From Patescibacteria group bacterium (GTDB taxonomy: Bacteria > Patescibacteriota > Saccharimonadia > Saccharimonadales > Saccharimonadaceae): a stretch of DNA of 6,356 nucleotides. The number at the start of each line of letters is the position of its first letter. Within the stretch, counting starts at the first letter, position 1. The notes under the pieces were generated by a model, which was not told where the DNA came from, made no database searches, and was given only the letters and a program-made list of their open reading frames with translations. The position numbers were made by a program, and so were the translations under genes. This document shows, piece after piece, positions 1-5,355 of the stretch. The stretch covers positions 1-6,356 of the forward strand of contig JAUPVA010000083.1 in the NCBI GenBank assembly GCA_030917245.1, written 5' to 3'.

Positions 1-1
1 A

Positions 2-910
2 GAAGTGCCTAAGCCGGTGTACTATGCGCCTCTTACCGGTGAGCTAGTGCCAGATCAAGCTGCCACTCAAAAAGCCGTTACTGCAATTATGCTCGAAAAC
101 AGTCCATCAGCGCGGCCTCAATCTGGTTTAAAAGACGCTGAAATCGTCTATGAAGCCATCGCCGAGGGAGGCATTACTCGATTCCTGGCGCTGTATCAGC
201 AACATGAACCCGAACTAATTGGACCCGTCAGAAGTCTCAGACTATATTATGTCGATTGGCTAACTCCTTACGATGCTTCTGTCGCACATATCGGAGGTAG
301 TAAGGCTGCGCTGCAGTTAGTGCGTAGCGGGGGCTATCGTGATATCGATCAGTTTTTTAACGCAGGAGCCTATTGGCGCGCGACAGACCGCGCTGCACCG
401 CACAACGTATACACTAGCTACTCACGCTTAAAGCAACTGAATGAAACCAAAGGCTATACAAGCTCATCGCCAAAGACGTTCGAACGAGCCGATGAGACTG
501 GGACCGATGTTCCTCAAGACGCAACGTCTATTAACCTGAAGATTAGTGGACCTCTTTATAATTCTTCATATACCTACGATCCGGCGACTAAGTTATATTC
601 ACGGTCACAGGCAGGCGCTCCTCATCTTGACCGCGAGTCCGGGCAAATCCAAGCCAAAGTCGTGGTTGCACTAAGGGTTTCTATGAGCCGGGTGATGGAG
701 GATGGGTATCGTGAGAGTATTGCAACGGCTGGTAGCGGTGAGGCCATGATTTTTCAAAATGGCCATGCAGTTAAAGCAACATGGCTTAAAGATGACAGGG
801 CAGGGCAGCTTCGCTTCACAGACATGGCGGGTCGGCCTATTACGCTAGCGCGAGGAACAACCTGGATTTCAGCAATTCCGGTTAGTGGAGGTGATGTTAC
901 GTGGCAGTAA
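2..910 (+). CDS. DUF3048 domain-containing (YerB-type) protein, 5' partial
   Basis: This is a DUF3048 family protein, the family of Bacillus YerB, usually a membrane-anchored or lipoprotein extracytoplasmic protein of unknown biochemical role. The N-terminal domain is recognisable from the PLTGE start, the ENSPSARPQSGLKDA segment, EAIAEGGITRFLALYQ and GPVRSLR. The C-terminal domain follows at about residues 180-300 of the visible part and ends in a typical GTTWI..IP strand. The frame is open to the left edge and begins directly at the mature domain. A GTG at 5-7 is therefore probably internal, and a signal peptide or lipobox and linker should lie upstream of the window. Its stop (908-910) overlaps the kinase start by 10 bases, and its last codons contain the kinase ribosome binding site, so the two are very likely co-expressed. 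The family call is secure; function is unknown. Confidence 0.88.
   Translation, partial: EVPKPVYYAPLTGELVPDQAATQKAVTAIMLENSPSARPQSGLKDAEIVYEAIAEGGITRFLALYQQHEPELIGPVRSLRLYYVDWLTPYDASVAHIGGSKAALQLVRSGGYRDIDQFFNAGAYWRATDRAAPHNVYTSYSRLKQLNETKGYTSSSPKTFERADETGTDVPQDATSINLKISGPLYNSSYTYDPATKLYSRSQAGAPHLDRESGQIQAKVVVALRVSMSRVMEDGYRESIATAGSGEAMIFQNGHAVKATWLKDDRAGQLRFTDMAGRPITLARGTTWISAIPVSGGDVTWQ
887..895 (+). promoter_or_regulatory. Shine-Dalgarno site fixing the kinase start
   Basis: GGAGGTGAT at 887-895 is a full-length match to the canonical anti-Shine-Dalgarno complement. The GGAGG core ends 9 bases before the GTG at 901. It lies inside the end of the DUF3048 gene and decides in favour of the GTG start, with the two genes overlapping. 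Confidence 0.85.
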
Positions 911-2448
911 ACATTCCATCCGAAGCAGAGCTAGTAAATCGATTCTGGCCTCGATACAAACGCCTTACGCTTCTTAGAGCCATAGGAGTGCAAGTAATCG
1001 TATCGCTGCTTGGTATATCAATTATTTTGGCATTGTTCCCACATCCTCGCCTTGACGCGTGGATTATAATCGCAATTTATATCACCATTTCAACCGTTTT
1101 GTCACTCGCAGTAACCTTTATGGCAATGAAGCCGGTTAAAGAATTATCAAACGCGTTAGTCCATATTTCTGGCGAACCAAGCTCGCAAATTCCACCAAAT
1201 ATTAATGATAGCTACTTCGTTCGTAGTCGTCTGCAGCCGCTACTAAAACTTATATACGCAATGGCAACAAGCCAATCCGGATCGACCTCGGCTACATCTA
1301 CTGATCCCGATACGACCCCGCGTACAGATGTTGCGGCCCACCTCAACCACACGGCTACCGGAGTAGTCATGCTTGATTCGGCAGGTCAGATTTTATTCGC
1401 AAACAAGAGCGCTCCTATATCAATCGATGCCAATGGTAAAAGATCTCTGGATTTAATTTTCGATGTTGACCCTACTATTGAGCAGTGGGTGGCCGAAAGA
1501 AGAGAGCACGATATTCATGCCGAGAAGACATGGAGGCGCATAGCCAATAAAATTACAGGCGAGCCTAACCGGCGCTTATTTGATGTGTATGCTTCTTACG
1601 AGAAAGGCAGCGAGGCCGAAGTAATCATAACGCTATTTGACCACACCAATGACTACCAGCCAGAAGACGACGACCTGGACTTTATTGCATTTGCTGCTCA
1701 CGAACTACGCGGCCCCATAACGGTCATACGCGGATACCTCGATGCACTAAATGATGAACTTGCCGATTCAACATCTGGTGACGAAAGAGAACTCTTTCAG
1801 CGACTTATTGTAAGTGCCAATCGCCTCAGCGGATATGTTAACAATATTCTTAATGCCAGTCGGTTTGACAGGAGACACTTAAAAATTCACCTGAGCGAGA
1901 CGAAAGTTGCCGACATATACGCGACGATTGCCGATGATATGACGCTACGGGCGCAGGCCCAGCAACGACTGCTTAGTGTATCGCTTCCCGAAGGCTTACC
2001 AACCGTAGCGGCCGACAAGAGCAGCATGAGCGAAGTGTTTGGAAATCTTATCGATAATGCCATTAAGTATTCTAACGATGGCGGGTCAATAGAAGTCACC
2101 GCTACTACCAGTGGCGATTTTGTAGACGTTTCGGTCACCGATTACGGCATTGGTATGCCGTCAAATGTCCTCGGCAACTTATTCCATAAGTTCTACCGTT
2201 CACACCGTTCTCGCGAAACCGTGGCGGGCACGGGAATTGGCCTATACATCTCGAAGGCCATTGTTGAAAGTAACGGTGGCAAAATTAGCGTTAGGAGCGT
2301 CGAGGGCCACGGCTCAACGTTCACCATCAGTCTGCCTATTTATGCCACCGTCTCCGATAAGCTAGCTGCTTCCGGCGCAAACAACCAAGCTTTCCTTGAA
2401 CGATCTTCAAGTGGCTGGATAAAGAACCATGGAGCATTCCGCGGGTAA
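901..2448 (+). CDS. Sensor histidine kinase, two TM segments, PAS-like region, HisKA and HATPase_c
   Basis: This is a membrane-bound two-component sensor kinase of 515 residues. Two hydrophobic segments (about 27-46 and 53-76) are joined by a loop of only about six residues (PHPRLD), so there is almost no extracytoplasmic sensor domain. Residues about 77-145 are a HAMP-like or linker stretch followed by a Ser/Thr-rich spacer. Residues about 148-245 look like a divergent PAS domain (GVVMLDSAGQILFAN). The HisKA dimerisation domain carries the phospho-accepting H267 in the H-E-L-R-G-P motif. The ATP-binding domain has its N box (N382, D385, N386), G1 box (D414-x-G416-x-G418) and G2 box (G443, G445, G447), and ends in GSTFTISLP. 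A tail of about 35 residues follows. All catalytic residues are present. It starts at GTG with an excellent ribosome binding site. It probably phosphorylates the receiver protein encoded 24 bases downstream. The signal is unknown, but coupling to a DUF3048 protein suggests an envelope cue. Confidence 0.93.
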   Translation: MAVNIPSEAELVNRFWPRYKRLTLLRAIGVQVIVSLLGISIILALFPHPRLDAWIIIAIYITISTVLSLAVTFMAMKPVKELSNALVHISGEPSSQIPPNINDSYFVRSRLQPLLKLIYAMATSQSGSTSATSTDPDTTPRTDVAAHLNHTATGVVMLDSAGQILFANKSAPISIDANGKRSLDLIFDVDPTIEQWVAERREHDIHAEKTWRRIANKITGEPNRRLFDVYASYEKGSEAEVIITLFDHTNDYQPEDDDLDFIAFAAHELRGPITVIRGYLDALNDELADSTSGDERELFQRLIVSANRLSGYVNNILNASRFDRRHLKIHLSETKVADIYATIADDMTLRAQAQQRLLSVSLPEGLPTVAADKSSMSEVFGNLIDNAIKYSNDGGSIEVTATTSGDFVDVSVTDYGIGMPSNVLGNLFHKFYRSHRSRETVAGTGIGLYISKAIVESNGGKISVRSVEGHGSTFTISLPIYATVSDKLAASGANNQAFLERSSSGWIKNHGAFRG

Positions 2449-2459
2449 GTTTACTGCGG

Positions 2460-2465
2460 TATACT
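2460..2465 (+). promoter_or_regulatory. Possible -10 element for a leaderless response-regulator transcript
   Basis: TATACT at 2460-2465 ends 7 bases before the ATG at 2473, so a transcript started from it would begin at or next to the start codon. No Shine-Dalgarno sequence precedes this ATG. The matching -35 position (around 2437-2442, TTCCGC) is poor, so promoter activity is uncertain. Expression by readthrough from the kinase gene is the alternative. Confidence 0.35.
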
Positions 2466-2472
2466 AAACATC

Positions 2473-2856
2473 ATGGCAATAAAAACCATTCTCATCATCG
2501 AAGACGACCGCTTCATAGGCGAAATGTATGTACGTAGCCTCAAAAAAGCCGGCTATGAAGTAGATTGGATGGTTGACGGCAACGACGGGCTTATTGCCGC
2601 ACGCAACAAACCCTACGACCTCATGCTACTCGATGTTATGCTGCCGGAGCGACGCGGAAGTGAAATTCTGCAAATTCTCAAAGGTGGCGCCGAAAATCTG
2701 ATTCCCGCTACGAAAGTTATCGTTCTGACTAACTTCGATCAAAGTGAACAGGCCCGACAAATTATGGAAGAGCATGCCGATGGATACTTAATTAAAGCCG
2801 AAATAACTCCCAAAAAGCTCTTAGCTGTCATAGAAAAGCTTGATCGAGCAGCCTAG
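2473..2856 (+). CDS. Single-domain response regulator (receiver domain only)
   Basis: This is a CheY-like receiver protein of 127 residues with no DNA-binding or other output domain. The acidic pair is D11/D12 (IIEDD), the phospho-acceptor is D54 (in LMLLDVMLP), the switch threonine is T86 (VIVLTN) and the conserved lysine is K108 (YLIKAE). The complete set indicates a functional phosphorylation site. It follows the histidine kinase by 24 bases on the same strand and is the obvious cognate partner. With no output domain, it must act by protein-protein contact or as a phosphorelay intermediate. The ATG start gives the normal N-terminus for the fold. There is no visible ribosome binding site. 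Its TAG stop overlaps the -35 element of the downstream tRNA promoter. Confidence 0.93.
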   Translation: MAIKTILIIEDDRFIGEMYVRSLKKAGYEVDWMVDGNDGLIAARNKPYDLMLLDVMLPERRGSEILQILKGGAENLIPATKVIVLTNFDQSEQARQIMEEHADGYLIKAEITPKKLLAVIEKLDRAA

Positions 2857-2882
2857 ACAACAGGGGTCGTATTTGCTAGAGT
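2854..2882 (+). promoter_or_regulatory. Promoter of tRNA-Glu
   Basis: TAGACA (2854-2859, one mismatch to TTGACA) is separated by 17 bases from TAGAGT (2877-2882). An extended -10 TG lies at 2874-2875. Initiation would fall at about 2889, a few bases before the tRNA 5' end at 2893. The -35 element overlaps the stop codon of the response regulator gene, so the chromosome is tightly packed here. Confidence 0.6.
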
Positions 2883-2892
2883 AGTACAAGTT

Positions 2893-2967
2893 GGTCCCGT
2901 CGTCTAACGGTTAGGACACCAGGTTCTCATCCTGGCAATCGGAGTTCGATTCTCCGCGGGATCACCA
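2893..2967 (+). tRNA. tRNA-Glu (anticodon CTC), CCA encoded
   Basis: The sequence folds as a complete cloverleaf. The acceptor arm is GGTCCCG with CGGGATC (one G-T pair), followed by discriminator A2964 and encoded CCA at 2965-2967. The anticodon arm is CCAGG/CCTGG around the loop TTCTCAT, giving anticodon CTC, which reads GAG glutamate codons. The T arm contains GTTCGAT. It is intact and apparently functional although a mobile element abuts its 3' end, as expected when an element integrates into a tRNA gene and restores the 3' part. The end of the recombinase gene is encoded on the opposite strand of it. Confidence 0.96.
2904..2967. other. Putative attachment-site junction (hybrid att) within tRNA-Glu
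   Basis: The recombinase frame enters the tRNA with no stop of its own and terminates at a TAG (complement of 2904-2906) in the D-arm. The tRNA segment shared by chromosome and element should therefore lie in this interval. Serine recombinases exchange at a 2-base core, so only part of the interval needs to derive from the element. The boundary is inferred, not seen. Confidence 0.45.
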
Positions 2968-4640
2968 TACGTGGATAGAAAAGAAGTTTTCAACTTGAAC
3001 AGCTCATTTACCTCTGGTAGTGGGCTGTTTTTGATGGTTCTCAAATCTATTTGGGGGAAAGTTGGCATCTTATTGAATATTGCTCCAAAGTAGGTGGCTT
3101 TTTTGATTGGATTACTGAGGTCGAGAAGCATTTCAGACAGGTGTTCTAAAATGTATTTCGCATACATCAAAACTACCTCAAATTCGGCTTCTAAATTCGG
3201 TTGTTTTGCTATTTCTATTTCTACTTCTGCTAGCTGTTTTTCTACACTTACTACATCCTCCTCCAAGAATTTTAATGCTGATTCACTCGACAGAACACGC
3301 ATGCGGTCTACAGTAGATCGAATTTGACCTTGCAGGCTCTCACGGTGCTCCATGCGACGTTGTTGCGCTTCAAATTGTGCTGCCATACGTTCTTTCCATA
3401 ACTCGGCAATAGCAGCGATAGTGTTATCGATATATTCATGCTTAATAGTAATAATGCGGATAAAGTCTTCAATCGCGCTATCAAACTCCGGTTTAGCTAC
3501 GCGGAAGTAGTGTCCATTCCTGGCACAGTGATATGCCGGGTAGTATTGACCCATACGGCCTTTCGTTGCACTGCCTGAAAGCGTTTTACCGCACTCAGGA
3601 CATGCGATAACTTGCTTGTAGGGATATTCAGGATTGAACTTCTTTTTAGTCTTCAGATGCTCGGGAACGGCTTTTGTACGAACGGTAATCTCATTAGTGC
3701 TACTTATATCTACATGCACACGGCCACGATTCGCTTCATTGAATAGCTCGACTGATACCAAGCCATCGAACGCGGCTTTTACTGGCTTATCGTAAGTCCA
3801 CTTTTCTTGAATGATCCCACAGTAAATGAGCTTACTGGCATAGCGATCGATCATCTTGGCGGTCATTTGTTTGCCGCCAAGCTGTCTTCTGACTCTAGTT
3901 CGGTCGTATTTATCGCGCACAAGTGTTACTCGAGTCTTAAAGCCCATGGAGTTAAGCTCATCGGCGATTTGATGGTTCGTATACATGTGCGAGGCACGCA
4001 TCTCGAATAGTTTTATGATGAACTGCGCTTCGTCCTTTTTAGGCTTGAGGATTAGTCGTTTTCCATTCCGGGTATCGACAGACTTACTTCGGAAGCCATA
4101 GTGCGGTTGCCGCATCCAATACCCGAGTTGGGTATAACGAATCTCTGCACCGATCATACGGCTCATAATGTCGCGCATTTCGTCTTTGGCACGTTCGGCT
4201 TCTAGGTATTCAGACTTTTGGGTAGGGTTGAACTCGCTCCAGTAGTATTTGAAGCCCACGTGTTCGAGAGTGTTAACCTGACTCTTGCCAATAACCCCAT
4301 ACATGTCTTCGAGGGCGATGTTCATGGCCGTGAGTTGTCGCTTGAGTGGGGAGTAGTAGTCTCCGCCGCCACGAGTAAAGCGGTCGATGGATTTAATAAG
4401 AACGACTTGAATGCCTTTGCCTTTATCCTTACAGGCGTCGATAACTTTCTGCATAGGCTGGAACTCGTGCGAAGCTGACTCCAACAGGATAATCGTATCT
4501 ATGATAATAATGCCGTGTGCCCTCGCATAAGCTTCACCTTGCTCGCGTTGAGCCTCAGGTGAGTCACCGTCAAGGCCTTGCTTGTCAGATGATACGCGTA
4601 TGGCTAATAGGCCAATTCGTGGTTCGCTATTTGGCGACAT
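2904..4640 (-). CDS. Large serine recombinase (integrase of the element)
   Basis: A 578-residue large serine recombinase. The N-terminal resolvase domain (about 8-150) has R15, nucleophile S17 (RVSSDKQ), and D86, R87 and R90 in SIDRFTR, matching the resolvase catalytic set. The Recombinase domain spans about 165-290. A zinc ribbon has C347, C350 and C372, with H377 possibly the fourth ligand. A long charged coiled coil at about 405-480 is normal for phage-type serine integrases. The ATG start overlaps the end of the upstream 59-codon gene by 14 bases with no strong ribosome binding site, pointing to translational coupling. Oddly, residues 559-578 (GDPAENRTP to WCPNR) and the stop are encoded by the antisense strand of tRNA-Glu, so the integrated form has a host-derived tail. 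In the excised circle the C-terminus would depend on the attP sequence. It presumably catalyses integration, and excision with a directionality factor. Confidence 0.93.
   Translation of the reverse strand: MSPNSEPRIGLLAIRVSSDKQGLDGDSPEAQREQGEAYARAHGIIIIDTIILLESASHEFQPMQKVIDACKDKGKGIQVVLIKSIDRFTRGGGDYYSPLKRQLTAMNIALEDMYGVIGKSQVNTLEHVGFKYYWSEFNPTQKSEYLEAERAKDEMRDIMSRMIGAEIRYTQLGYWMRQPHYGFRSKSVDTRNGKRLILKPKKDEAQFIIKLFEMRASHMYTNHQIADELNSMGFKTRVTLVRDKYDRTRVRRQLGGKQMTAKMIDRYASKLIYCGIIQEKWTYDKPVKAAFDGLVSVELFNEANRGRVHVDISSTNEITVRTKAVPEHLKTKKKFNPEYPYKQVIACPECGKTLSGSATKGRMGQYYPAYHCARNGHYFRVAKPEFDSAIEDFIRIITIKHEYIDNTIAAIAELWKERMAAQFEAQQRRMEHRESLQGQIRSTVDRMRVLSSESALKFLEEDVVSVEKQLAEVEIEIAKQPNLEAEFEVVLMYAKYILEHLSEMLLDLSNPIKKATYFGAIFNKMPTFPQIDLRTIKNSPLPEVNELFKLKTSFLSTYGDPAENRTPIARMRTWCPNR
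2998..3032 (+). terminator. Intrinsic terminator downstream of tRNA-Glu, antisense within the recombinase gene
   Basis: AACAGCTCA (2998-3006) pairs with TGGGCTGTT (3021-3029) with one T-G pair. An inner stem TACC (3009-3012) with GGTA (3016-3019) closes on a TCT loop. A run of five T (3028-3032) follows. The orientation stops rightward transcripts leaving the tRNA 31 bases after its CCA. It lies in the coding sequence of the recombinase on the other strand, so it would also prevent antisense transcription into that gene. Confidence 0.6.
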
Positions 4641-4806
4641 CTCGGTTCTCTAGTAAGACTTCGAGTTGCTGCTTGAACTTCAAGTCTTCAATGATTTTCT
4701 CTACGACAAGGTTTGCAACGAGTTTGATTCGTTGCTCGGTCGTAAAGCGAAACTCTTCCACGATAGGTGGTTTCGGTTTATTCTTCGATCCTTTTGGTCT
4801 CGGCAT
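4627..4806 (-). CDS. Small basic AT-hook-like protein, 59 residues
   Basis: I recognise no named family. The protein begins with a very basic, proline-rich stretch, RPKGSKNKPKPP (residues 3-14), resembling an AT-hook or related minor-groove binding segment. A predicted helical region (about 20-55, TTEQRIKLVANLVVEKIIED) follows. An in-frame ATG at 4821 would add MEGSI. The ATG at 4806 is preferred because GGAGGG (complement of 4814-4819) sits 7 bases before it and overlaps the upstream ATG. Its last 14 bases overlap the start of the serine recombinase gene, so the two are translated together. A role as DNA-binding accessory or recombination directionality factor is plausible by position but is an inference. 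Confidence 0.72.
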   Translation of the reverse strand: MPRPKGSKNKPKPPIVEEFRFTTEQRIKLVANLVVEKIIEDLKFKQQLEVLLENRDVAK

Positions 4807-4813
4807 AATACTA

Positions 4814-4819
4814 CCCTCC
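4814..4819 (-). promoter_or_regulatory. Shine-Dalgarno site deciding the start of the 59-residue gene
   Basis: On the minus strand GGAGGG lies 7 bases upstream of the ATG at 4804-4806 and immediately follows the alternative upstream ATG at 4819-4821. The spacing fits only the downstream start. Confidence 0.7.
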
Positions 4820-4827
4820 ATGCCTGA

Positions 4828-4855
4828 GGTGCAGTAACAATCCGACTAGAAACTA
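4828..4855 (-). repeat. 28-base inverted repeat, copy B
   Basis: Read on the minus strand, this copy begins TAGTTTCTAG, carries ATTGTTA at repeat positions 15-21 and ends GCACC. It matches copy A (5105-5132, plus strand) at 24 of 28 positions, with differences at repeat positions 11, 14, 22 and 23. It lies in the 52-base gap between the ribbon-helix-helix gene and the 59-codon gene, just upstream of the latter's translation start. Confidence 0.7.
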
Positions 4856-4858
4856 TAA

Positions 4859-5062
4859 CTAATTTGTAGGACGGCCCTTAGCCGGTCGTTCTTTGACTTC
4901 TTTGTCGATAAGCTTGTTCAGTTCCTTATCGTCAATACTTTTAAGAGCTTCAAGATACAGTTCAACGAGTGACTGTCCACGACCATAAGCAATCGCCTTT
5001 ACGCGATTACGAATGTCTGTAGGAATGTCTAATTGTAGACGGACTCGTTTCTGTTCTGTCAT
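4859..5062 (-). CDS. Ribbon-helix-helix (CopG/Arc-like) DNA-binding protein
   Basis: A 67-residue protein with the layout of a ribbon-helix-helix fold. A short beta strand (VRLQLDIP, residues 7-14) would pair across a dimer and read the DNA groove. Helix A covers about 15-27 (DIRNRVKAIAYG), and after a turn helix B covers about 30-41 (QSLVELYLEAL). A charged tail ends in a basic KGRPTN. Such proteins usually act as repressors, or as accessory factors in mobile elements. The ATG at 5062 is preferred over a TTG one codon upstream. A TATAAT ends 8 bases before the ATG and there is no ribosome binding site, suggesting a leaderless transcript. The gene is bracketed by two inverted copies of a 28-base repeat, candidate binding sites for this protein. 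It heads the leftward module that continues into the 59-codon gene and the recombinase. A role in integration control is inferred. Confidence 0.78.
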   Translation of the reverse strand: MTEQKRVRLQLDIPTDIRNRVKAIAYGRGQSLVELYLEALKSIDDKELNKLIDKEVKERPAKGRPTN

Positions 5063-5070
5063 CAAGGACT

Positions 5071-5076
5071 ATTATA
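5071..5076 (-). promoter_or_regulatory. -10 element of the leftward integration module
   Basis: A perfect TATAAT on the minus strand (complement of 5071-5076). Initiation would fall around 5063-5064, at or just before the ATG at 5062. No convincing -35 is visible at 16-18 bases upstream, so an activator or another sigma contact may be needed, or this may be a chance match in AT-rich DNA. Confidence 0.5.
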
Positions 5077-5104
5077 CAATATATTGCCTCACGACCTCAT
5101 ATTC

Positions 5105-5132
5105 TAGTTTCTAGCCGAATTGTTAAAGCACC
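5105..5132 (+). repeat. 28-base inverted repeat, copy A
   Basis: It begins TAGTTTCTAG and ends GCACC, and matches copy B (4828-4855, minus strand) at 24 of 28 positions. It lies about 30 bases upstream of the leftward -10 element. Its right end runs into a near-palindrome at 5126-5140 (AAGCA, CCGGT, TGCTT) that copy B lacks. The two copies point outward from the ribbon-helix-helix gene. Confidence 0.7.
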
Positions 5133-5218
5133 GGTTGCTTATGTATAACCCTACTTATATACTACTCCATGGATTGGTATTACTCAAGTATATTATGCTT
5201 ATTTCTTACATAAAAAAC

Positions 5219-5236
5219 CTTAATCCCGATATTAAG
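5219..5236. promoter_or_regulatory. Dyad CTTAAT-N6-ATTAAG, possible operator
   Basis: Two perfect 6-base inverted arms (5219-5224 and 5231-5236) with a 6-base spacer lie just upstream of the -35 position for the TATAAT at 5261. Position and symmetry suit an operator, but the arms are short and AT-rich, so chance occurrence is possible. Confidence 0.3.
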
Positions 5237-5260
5237 TATTAAACCCCTTAACTACCTCTG

Positions 5261-5266
5261 TATAAT
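5261..5266 (+). promoter_or_regulatory. -10 element for the Replic_Relax-like gene
   Basis: A perfect TATAAT, about 90 bases before the start codon, leaving a leader of roughly 80 bases. The -35 region around 5237-5244 is weak. A second, weaker candidate pair is TTGTAC (5268-5273) and TATATA (5291-5296), spaced 17 bases apart. Confidence 0.45.
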
Positions 5267-5280
5267 CTTGTACTTTTTCT

Positions 5281-5310
5281 CTCTTTACTATATATAAATA
5301 TATAGAAGAG
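5281..5310 (+). promoter_or_regulatory. AT-rich hairpin in the 5' leader
   Basis: CTATATA (5288-5294) and TATATAG (5299-5305) form a 7-base stem with loop TAAA. CTCTT (5281-5285) and AAGAG (5306-5310) extend it past a 2-base bulge. A polypurine run follows to about 5325. It could be an mRNA leader structure or an easily melted DNA segment. It lacks a T tract, so it is not an intrinsic terminator. Confidence 0.35.
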
Positions 5311-5355
5311 AAGGAAGAAGAGTGAGTGTGTAGGTAAAATTGGAAGTTTAGTGTC

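Larger units (their letters stand above)
5063..5355. other. Divergent AT-rich control region, no gene
   Basis: About 290 bases separate two divergent genes, and I see no credible coding frame. The region holds the -10 element of the leftward module, copy A of the 28-base inverted repeat, a CTTAAT/ATTAAG dyad, a perfect TATAAT facing right, an AT-rich hairpin and a purine-rich leader before the rightward gene. It is clearly richer in A and T than its flanking genes. It could be a regulatory switch region. A replication or transfer origin cannot be excluded but is not shown: I see no iteron array. Confidence 0.6.

Noticed and set aside
1887..2365. Open frames antisense (1887-2138) and in another frame (2150-2365) inside the histidine kinase gene
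   Set aside because: They lie fully within the conserved ATPase domain of the kinase, have no ribosome binding site or recognisable protein, and look like shadows of its codon pattern.
3094..4478. Several plus-strand open frames opposite the serine recombinase
   Set aside because: They are scattered, short and low in complexity, and lie opposite well-conserved recombinase domains. I saw no promoter or protein family for any of them.
4517..4837. A 106-codon plus-strand frame over the start of the recombinase and the 59-codon gene
   Set aside because: It conflicts with two genes that have a good ribosome binding site and coupled starts. Its sequence resembles no protein I know.
5066..5355. 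CRISPR array or iteron-type origin in the non-coding region
   Set aside because: There are no regularly spaced direct repeats. The only clear repeat is the single inverted pair around the ribbon-helix-helix gene.
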